Assembly (NCBI GenBank): GCA_900547835.1
Contig: URIJ01000042.1
Coordinates: forward strand, 1-13,207
DNA from: an uncultured Collinsella sp.
Lineage (GTDB): Bacteria > Actinomycetota > Coriobacteriia > Coriobacteriales > Coriobacteriaceae
Direction: 5' to 3'
Length of the DNA: 13,207 bases
Positions 8,294-13,207 of this stretch are shown here, in pieces (the stretch's first letter is position 1; each line of letters opens with the position of its first letter). The position numbers were made by a program, and so were the translations under genes. The notes under the pieces were generated by a model that searched no databases, was not told the DNA's origin, and worked only from the letters and a program-made list of their open reading frames with translations.

Positions 8294-9610
8294 TTACTCG
8301 GAAGCAGCCTTCTCGGTCTTCCAGCCATCGACGAAGGCGTTCTTGACGCCGTCCCACTTGCTGTTATCGGCAGCGTAGGCAATCAGAGCCTGCTTGAGGT
8401 TCTTCTTCCACTCCTCGGAGGGAATGTAGACGAAGTCCCAAGCGACGGTCTTCTTGCCGTCCTTGGCCATGGCAACGGCCTGCTGCGAGAAGACGTTGGT
8501 GGTCTCCTTGGCGCTCTTGAACGGAGCGGTCAGACCCATCTTGTCGGCGATGATGCTGGTCGGGGTGTCAGCGGTGACGCACCAATACATGAAGTCCTCG
8601 GTGGCCTTCTGGGCATCCTCGGAAGCCTGGGAACTGACGCACCAGTAGTTCTCGCCGCCGGAGCACAGGCCCTGGTTCTCCTCGCCGTCAACACCGATGT
8701 AGATGGGCATCATGCCAATCTGATCGTCGGTCATGCCGGCCTTGACGAGGTCAGAGTAGGCCCAAGAGCCGTTCTGGTAGAAGACGGCCTTGCCGGTTGC
8801 GAACTCGTTGGTGGCGTCGTCGCCGGTCTTGGAAGCAAGCTGCGAAGGATCGCAGGTGGAGTCGGTGATGTACAGGTCGAAGATCTGCTTGTAGTTGTCG
8901 AGGAACTCACCCTTGATCTCGTCGTCCTCCTGGTTGTGCTCCTTCTCAAACTCGTAGTAGAGCGGCATGTTGGCAAGGTGGGTGGTGTAGCGCCAGCTGG
9001 AGGAGTCGTCCATGCCGGCGGAAGTGAAGGCACCCTCGACACCAAGCTCGTCCTTGCGGGCCTGGATGTCGTCGGCACAAGCCTTCAGCTTGTCGAAGGA
9101 GTTGATGTCCTCGGCCTTGTAGCCAGCCTTCTCGAGCAGCTGCTTGTTGTAAATAATGCCGAAGCTCTCCTGAACCCAGTCGATGCACACATCCTTGCCG
9201 TCGGACTGCAGAGCCAGGGAGTCATCAATGAGCTCACCGCGGAGCTTGGTATCGGACAGGTCGGCGCAGTAATCCTTCCAGTTCTTAAGACCGGTGGGGC
9301 CGTTGACCTGGAACAGGGTCGGAGCGGAGCTCTTGGACATCTCGGACTTGAGCTTCTCCTCGTAGGTGTTGGAGGCGGCGGTCACGATCTTGACCTCGAC
9401 GCCCTTCTCCTTCTTGTACGCCTTGGCGATCTCCTTCCACTCCTTGTCGACCTCGGGCTTGAATTGGAGGAAGTAGACCTCGGCAGCGTCACCAGAAGCA
9501 GAGGAGCCGGAGCCGGCAGAACCACCGCAGCCCACGAGACCCAGACCAAGAACCGCAGCCGCGGAACCAGCAAAGCCCAGGAACTGCCTTCTGCTCATTT
9601 CGTTCTTCAT
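8294..9610 (-). CDS. Extracellular sugar-binding lipoprotein (SBP family 1), Tat-type signal
   Basis: This surface-anchored binding protein captures the sugar and hands it to the two permeases encoded next. The 438-residue reading starts MKNEMSRRQFLG. SRRQFL fits the twin-arginine (Tat) consensus, followed by a hydrophobic stretch and a lipobox LVGC with Cys28 as the lipidation site. A Gly/Ser linker (GGSAGSGSSASGD) precedes the mature domain. The body has typical family 1 features: KKEKGVEVKIVTAA, FGIIYNKQLLEKAG, FATGKAVFYQNGSWAYSDL and a C-terminal AFVDGW. A GTG start 18 nt upstream is possible, but AAAGGG with 9-nt spacing supports the ATG at 9610; the ATG four codons further in also remains possible. 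First gene of the operon. The substrate is probably maltose or a maltodextrin from context, which is inference. Confidence 0.93.
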   Translation of the reverse strand: MKNEMSRRQFLGFAGSAAAVLGLGLVGCGGSAGSGSSASGDAAEVYFLQFKPEVDKEWKEIAKAYKKEKGVEVKIVTAASNTYEEKLKSEMSKSSAPTLFQVNGPTGLKNWKDYCADLSDTKLRGELIDDSLALQSDGKDVCIDWVQESFGIIYNKQLLEKAGYKAEDINSFDKLKACADDIQARKDELGVEGAFTSAGMDDSSSWRYTTHLANMPLYYEFEKEHNQEDDEIKGEFLDNYKQIFDLYITDSTCDPSQLASKTGDDATNEFATGKAVFYQNGSWAYSDLVKAGMTDDQIGMMPIYIGVDGEENQGLCSGGENYWCVSSQASEDAQKATEDFMYWCVTADTPTSIIADKMGLTAPFKSAKETTNVFSQQAVAMAKDGKKTVAWDFVYIPSEEWKKNLKQALIAYAADNSKWDGVKNAFVDGWKTEKAASE

Positions 9611-9633
9611 TACAATCCACCCTTTCACACCGT

Positions 9634-9730
9634 GGCGGCACCCTTTGCCGCCGCCTTCGGAGATTGGCTCGGGGACTTTGCCCCTTTTGCTGATTTGTAC
9701 AATACGCTATTTGGCTAGTTGTTTGAACAA
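9634..9730 (-). promoter_or_regulatory. Putative ABC-operon promoter, operator-like TTGTTTGAACAA and 5' leader
   Basis: On the - strand a -35-like TTCAAA (9727-9722) and -10-like TATTGT (9704-9699) are 17 bp apart. The near-palindrome TTGTTTGAACAA (9719-9730) covers the -35 box; its core GTTTGAAC is one base off the GT-N-TA-N-AC pattern. A short palindrome TTGTACAA (9695-9702) overlaps the -10. The predicted leader of about 80 nt can fold GGGG/CCCC (9671-9674 with 9681-9684) and GGCGGC/GCCGCC (9634-9639 with 9647-9652) before the ribosome site. The boxes are weak matches, so the promoter call is tentative. Confidence 0.45.
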
Positions 9731-9793
9731 GTATTACTAGAGCGGTAGAAAAACTTCGGTGAACGGTAATTTCAACTTGATACTTGACAAGTT

Positions 9794-9805
9794 TTGTATA
9801 AACAA
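9794..9805. promoter_or_regulatory. Putative second operator upstream of the ABC operon
   Basis: TTGTATAAACAA contains GTATAAAC (9796-9803), a full match to GT-N-TA-N-AC with TTG/CAA flanks like those at 9719-9730. It lies about 75 bp upstream of the other site, a spacing that would allow looping between two bound regulator dimers. Identity is inferred from pattern only. Confidence 0.4.
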
Positions 9806-9827
9806 TTATTTGTTATCGAATGCAGAG

Positions 9828-9874
9828 AAAACGCCCGGTCAAACCGATGCATCGTCGGTTTGACCGGGCGTTTT
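9828..9874 (-). terminator. Intrinsic terminator after gntR, 20-bp stem
   Basis: A perfect 20-bp inverted repeat (9828-9847 with 9855-9874), core AACGCCCGGTCAAACCGA, has a 7-nt loop. On the - strand the stem ends in TTTT followed by CTCTGC. It lies 42 nt after the gntR stop. TTTTCGCTTT follows in the + direction too, so it can work both ways. The stem is longer than usual for an intrinsic terminator. Confidence 0.82.
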
Positions 9875-9916
9875 CGCTTTGAGGACATGAGTCTCGTCAG
9901 GCTGCGAGCTGGCCGG

Positions 9917-10636
9917 CTATCGCTTGGAGTTGACGCGGTAGTGGAAGATCTCGGGGTGTGTGCGGGCATGCGTGACCTCGAACAAGATGCCGTCCGAGGT
10001 GTACGACTGGCTCTCCATGACGGCAACGCAGTTGTATTTGCCGAGGTCAAGATAGCTGCAGTCCTCATCGTTGGCGAGCTCGACACTCACCGTACGACGG
10101 CTCGCCATCACTTTGACGCCGCGCTTGTGCTCCAGATAGCCGTAGATAGAATCCGCCGCGATCTCGGGGGTCAGGCCCTTGGCGATCGACGCCAAAAAAT
10201 AGCCATGGTCCACTTGGCGCGCGTTGCCGTTGAGGCTTCGGACACGCACTACGCGAATCAGCTCCTCGCCCACCTTAAAGCCCAGGCGACGAGAGAGTTG
10301 CTCAGTGCAAATCAAATGTTCAAAAGACTTGACCTCGGTCGATGCGACGGCATTGTTGCGCTTTGCGAACTCGCCAAACGACTCAACCTCTTCGAGTGCG
10401 CCCAGCATGTCGGTTTCGCCCTTAAGCCAAATAACGCGCACGCCCTTACCGTGTATAGGCTGCACAAACATCTGGTCGGCCAGCATGCTCAAGGCGCGTC
10501 GAACGGTATTGCGCGTGCAGCCAAACTCCGCGGTCAGCTCGGCTTCGGTTGGCAGCATCTCCTGAAACGCATAGGTCCCATTAATGATGCGCGAGCGTAT
10601 TTCTCGGTAGATTCCTTCGTATATCGCTTTTGGCAT
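9917..10636 (-). CDS. GntR-family transcriptional regulator, HutC/TreR-like (UTRA domain)
   Basis: This is a DNA-binding regulator, most likely a sugar- or sugar-phosphate-responsive repressor. The N-terminal winged helix spans about 5-70: IYREIRSRIINGTY, then LPTEAELTAEFGCTRNTVRR with the helix-turn-helix at 30-53, and a wing ending GKGVRVI. The C-terminal UTRA effector domain runs from about 80 to 235 (RRLGFKVGEELIRVVRVRSLNG, HGYFLASIAKGLTPEI, SYTSDGILFEVTHARTHPEIFHYRV). At 239 residues it is the standard size. The start has GAGGTG about 6 nt upstream. It is divergent from the PTS-HAD gene and downstream of none, with its own terminator. GTTTAAAC lies at its predicted -35, suggesting autorepression. 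The effector is unknown; by analogy with TreR it could be an alpha-glucoside phosphate. Confidence 0.92.
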   Translation of the reverse strand: MPKAIYEGIYREIRSRIINGTYAFQEMLPTEAELTAEFGCTRNTVRRALSMLADQMFVQPIHGKGVRVIWLKGETDMLGALEEVESFGEFAKRNNAVASTEVKSFEHLICTEQLSRRLGFKVGEELIRVVRVRSLNGNARQVDHGYFLASIAKGLTPEIAADSIYGYLEHKRGVKVMASRRTVSVELANDEDCSYLDLGKYNCVAVMESQSYTSDGILFEVTHARTHPEIFHYRVNSKR

Positions 10637-10669
10637 GACTTCACCTCTAATGAATATGTATGGCTAGGC

Positions 10670-10698
10670 ACGATAGCATTTCTTAAAGTTGTTTAAAC
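10670..10698 (-). promoter_or_regulatory. Putative gntR promoter with GTTTAAAC operator
   Basis: The palindrome GTTTAAAC (10691-10698) contains a -35-like TTTAAA. A -10-like TATCGT (10675-10670 on the - strand) follows after 16 bp. A regulator bound there would block polymerase, which fits autoregulation by the adjacent GntR protein. The -10 is only a moderate match. Confidence 0.45.
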
Positions 10699-10737
10699 CG
10701 ATTATCGGTAAAGCACGGATTATTTACCGTCGACGGT
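10697..10737. promoter_or_regulatory. Nested palindromes in the divergent gntR/PTS intergenic region
   Basis: Three overlapping symmetric elements sit next to the GTTTAAAC site: ACCGATTATCGGT (10697-10709), CGGTAAA-N10-TTTACCG (10706-10712 with 10723-10729) and ACCGTCGACGGT (10726-10737). Such density in a divergent promoter region suggests binding sites for a second regulator; the last, with its central CG, resembles LacI-family operators. No protein can be assigned. Confidence 0.45.
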
Positions 10738-10797
10738 TCCCCCGAAACCCAAATCGGACCGAATCAAAACCGTCAATGCGGCAAGCAGCCAGTCCTC

Positions 10798-10820
10798 TAC
10801 AATGAGTTCATTGTTTAAAC
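10798..10820 (+). promoter_or_regulatory. Putative PTS-gene promoter with GTTTAAAC operator
   Basis: A -10-like TACAAT lies at 10798-10803, the same hexamer as upstream of malQ. GTTTAAAC follows at 10813-10820, just past the expected transcription start, a position where a bound repressor would block initiation or escape. No convincing -35 is visible. The ribosome site GGAAGG (10849-10854) lies 6 nt before the ATG. Confidence 0.45.
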
Positions 10821-10860
10821 GTTCTTGCTCGCACAGCATGTTGCATCCGGAAGGCATATT

Positions 10861-13207
10861 ATGCTGCAGAAAATCCAACGTTTTGGCGGAGCCATGTTCG
10901 CGCCCGCCATGCTGTTTTCTATATCAGGCCTCATGGTCGGCATCTCCGCCCTCGCCACGACCGTAGACATCGTCGGCGATCTCGCCGTATACGGAACCCC
11001 TTGGTACGTTTTCTGGACCATCATCCAGCGCGGCTCGTGGACGGTCTTTAAACGTCTCCCGCTCCTTTTTGCCGTAGCGCTGCCTATCGGTCTTGCCCAA
11101 AAGCAACCGGCACGCTGCTGCCTCGAGGCGCTCGTGGCCTATTTTGCCTACTGTTTCTTTTTGAGCGAGATCATTAAGCTGAGCGGCGACAACCTTGGAC
11201 TTAAGTACCCGTCGTCTTTAACCCCCGCCAGCGGCATCACCGTCATCGACGGCATCAAGACGCTCGACACCGGCATTATCGGCCCGCTGGCGGTGTCGGC
11301 AACCGTCGTCGCCATCCATGACCGCTTCTACGATGCCAAGGTTCCCGATTGGCTCGGCACCTTCTCGGGTTCCTCGCTGGTCTACCTCATCAGCTTTTTT
11401 GCCGTGTTTGCCCTTGCCGCCATCTCGGCCGCCATCGTGCCCTACGTATACGATGTAACCGATACGCTGCGTCACGCGCTTGCAGGCGTCGGTCCCTTTG
11501 GCGTGGGCATCTTTGTCTTTTTAGAACGAGCACTCGAGCCCTTTGGCCTGCACCACCTGCTCTACATGCCGATCTACTACGACAACCTGGTCATTAACGA
11601 CGGCATCTACGCCACGTGGAGCAGCTTGCTCCCCATCCTCTCCCATAGCACGCGCCCCCTTAATGAACTTGCGCCGTGGGCCGGTTTTACCGCCACCGGC
11701 TGGGTCAAGCTCTTTGGCCTTCCCGCCATCGCAGCCGCGTTCTACTCCACCGCAAAACCAGAGCGCCGCGCCGGCCTTAAGGTCATCCTTTTGCCCGCCA
11801 TCGTCGCCTCGGTGGTTTGCGGCGTTACCGAGCCACTCGAGTTTCTCTTTATGTTCACCCACCCCGGGCTCTTTTTGCTCTACGCCGTCTTATCGTCTTG
11901 CCTTGCCACAACCATGAATCTCTTTGGCATCGTCGGCATCTTCTCGGGCGGCCTCATGGAGATGGCAGCCTTCAACTTTATTCCGCTCATGCGCACGCAT
12001 GCCGGTGCCTATCTTTTGGCGCTCGGTATCGGCCTTGCCTTTAGCCTCATCTTTTTTGTTAGTTTTCGAGCACTCATCTTGGTCTATGACCTTAAGACGC
12101 CGGGCCGCGAGAATCATGTCGCCAATCGCGCGGCAATCGATTGTTTAACGGGAAGCGACTTTGCCAAAGAGCAATCTCCCAATGACGAGGTCAATAGTCG
12201 ATCCGATCAAGATCACGTCCTCGCTGAGCGGGTAATTCAGCTTTTAGGTGGCGTTGGCAATATCGTGGGCGCAACCAACTGCGCCACGCGCCTGCGCGTC
12301 GAGGTCGCAGACCCTTCCATCGTTGCAGATAACGCGTCGTTTGTCGCGGTGGGCGCCAAGGGCCTCATCATTACGGGCAAGACCGCCCAGGTGATCATCG
12401 GCATCTCCGTTCCCCGCGTTAAAGAGCATTTTGACCAGATCATGGGCCTCGAGCCGGGATTTGTGCCCACCACCTCGGCCTCCCCTGCCGCCAGCGCAGC
12501 CCATAAGCGCGGCGATATTTGCTTCTTCGATATCGACGGAACGCTCGCCTGGCAAGACCCTCGAGTGGCACAAGAGCTTCCCGAGAGCGAGCGTGACCTG
12601 TCCCCCTATCCCAACGAGGCGGTCTCGCAGGCCATCCGCGATTTCGTTGCAAATGGCAACATGGCCTTTATCTGCACAGGACGCACCCTCAGCTGCATCC
12701 ACCCCAAACTTCTAGAGCTGCCCTGGACCGGCATCGTCTGTCTTGCGGGCGGTTACGCCGAGATCAACGGACACGCAATTCGCGATCTGTCGATGACACC
12801 CAGCATGCTGCAGCATCTTGCCCCCTATCTTGAGCAATCGGGCGAGGTCATCCGCTTTGAGGGCCTCAACGGCGTCGTGCGCATGAGTGCCGATGCGCCC
12901 GATGCTCCCGGATACGCGCGCACCCTGGGCGACGCAGTCACGCAGCTGCAACATTACAGTGCTTACAAGATCTTGATGTCTACATCGCTCGCTAACCACA
13001 TCGCTCAAGATAAGGCACTTGAGCCGCTACTGTGCTTTAACGAGCTCGAACTCGAGGTAACCGAAATCTCGCCCCGCGAATGCACGAAGCGCGGGGGCAT
13101 CCAGTCTGTACTCGACGCCCTCGATCCCCACCACGGAACCGTATACGGCATTGGCGACGCCAGCAATGACGTCTCGCTGATGAACGCCGTCGATGTCGGT
13201 ATCGCCA
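10861..13207 (+). CDS. malP: Maltose/alpha-glucoside PTS EIICB fused to a HAD (Cof-type) phosphatase, 3' end beyond window
   Basis: One frame stays open from ATG 10861 to the window edge (782 residues seen). Residues 1 to about 420 are an EIIC channel like Bacillus subtilis MalP/GlvC: it begins MLQKIQRFGGAMFAPAMLF, has KTLDTGIIG, GLHHLLYMP, GVTEPLEFLF (321-330) and ends TPGRE. About 455-525 is an EIIB domain with NIVGATNCATRLRVEV and phosphoacceptor Cys474. A low-complexity linker (PTTSASPAASAA, about 536-547) leads to a HAD hydrolase: FFDIDGTL (Asp557, Asp559), FICTGRT (Thr606), Lys743 and GDASND (Asp766, Asp770). No EIIA is present, so a separate EIIA must donate phosphate. The transporter should import and phosphorylate an alpha-glucoside, probably maltose. 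The HAD domain may dephosphorylate the product or another sugar phosphate; this is inferred. B. subtilis GlvC ends after EIIB (about 527 residues). The symbol follows B. subtilis usage, not E. coli maltodextrin phosphorylase. Confidence 0.92.
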   Translation, partial: MLQKIQRFGGAMFAPAMLFSISGLMVGISALATTVDIVGDLAVYGTPWYVFWTIIQRGSWTVFKRLPLLFAVALPIGLAQKQPARCCLEALVAYFAYCFFLSEIIKLSGDNLGLKYPSSLTPASGITVIDGIKTLDTGIIGPLAVSATVVAIHDRFYDAKVPDWLGTFSGSSLVYLISFFAVFALAAISAAIVPYVYDVTDTLRHALAGVGPFGVGIFVFLERALEPFGLHHLLYMPIYYDNLVINDGIYATWSSLLPILSHSTRPLNELAPWAGFTATGWVKLFGLPAIAAAFYSTAKPERRAGLKVILLPAIVASVVCGVTEPLEFLFMFTHPGLFLLYAVLSSCLATTMNLFGIVGIFSGGLMEMAAFNFIPLMRTHAGAYLLALGIGLAFSLIFFVSFRALILVYDLKTPGRENHVANRAAIDCLTGSDFAKEQSPNDEVNSRSDQDHVLAERVIQLLGGVGNIVGATNCATRLRVEVADPSIVADNASFVAVGAKGLIITGKTAQVIIGISVPRVKEHFDQIMGLEPGFVPTTSASPAASAAHKRGDICFFDIDGTLAWQDPRVAQELPESERDLSPYPNEAVSQAIRDFVANGNMAFICTGRTLSCIHPKLLELPWTGIVCLAGGYAEINGHAIRDLSMTPSMLQHLAPYLEQSGEVIRFEGLNGVVRMSADAPDAPGYARTLGDAVTQLQHYSAYKILMSTSLANHIAQDKALEPLLCFNELELEVTEISPRECTKRGGIQSVLDALDPHHGTVYGIGDASNDVSLMNAVDVGIA

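Noticed and set aside
8279..9718. A 479-codon + strand frame opposite the binding-protein gene
   Set aside because: It is Leu/Val/Gly-rich antisense sequence; the - strand gene has a signal peptide, lipobox and family motifs, and this frame starts inside it.

Overview
The window is GC-rich (clearly above 50%, roughly 60% by eye) and codes on both strands. The proteins look like those of a gut actinobacterium of the class Coriobacteriia, most likely Collinsella or a close relative. This taxonomic guess rests on codon bias, a short clostridial-type glycogen phosphorylase, a twin-arginine sugar-binding lipoprotein and the general style of the genes. It has not been confirmed by any search.

Layout from left to right: 1-583 is an insertion-sequence graveyard. 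It holds a frameshifted piece of an IS110-type transposase on + and a piece of an IS21-type IstB ATPase on -, abutting near 306. A short AT-richer promoter region follows. Then come malQ (4-alpha-glucanotransferase) and glgP (glycogen/maltodextrin phosphorylase), both on + with an intrinsic terminator between them and another after glgP. The convergent intergenic region 4849-5130 has no gene. It holds six copies of a 14-bp repeat in strictly alternating orientation, spaced 39-41 bp centre to centre. The - strand then carries a complete carbohydrate ABC transporter transcribed right to left: Tat-type binding lipoprotein, two permeases and an MsmK/UgpC-type ATPase. It has inverted repeats at two intercistronic gaps and a terminator at 5131-5176. 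Further right on - is a GntR/HutC-family regulator with its own terminator. Divergent from it, on +, is a large gene running off the right edge: a maltose/alpha-glucoside-type PTS EIIC-EIIB protein continued in the same frame by a HAD phosphatase domain.

How the genes may work together: the window looks like a maltose/maltodextrin island with two uptake routes, an ABC importer delivering unmodified sugar and a PTS delivering phosphorylated sugar. Both would feed MalQ and GlgP, which turn alpha-1,4-glucans into glucose and glucose-1-phosphate. The HAD domain fused to the PTS could remove the phosphate just added, giving free intracellular disaccharide for MalQ; this is inference. The palindrome GTTTAAAC, or a close variant of the HutC-type consensus GT-N-TA-N-AC, lies upstream of malQ, the ABC operon, gntR and the PTS gene. 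The four transcription units may therefore form one local regulon under the GntR protein encoded here.

The most unusual items are the PTS-HAD fusion, the alternating 40-bp-period repeat array, and the shared operator set.
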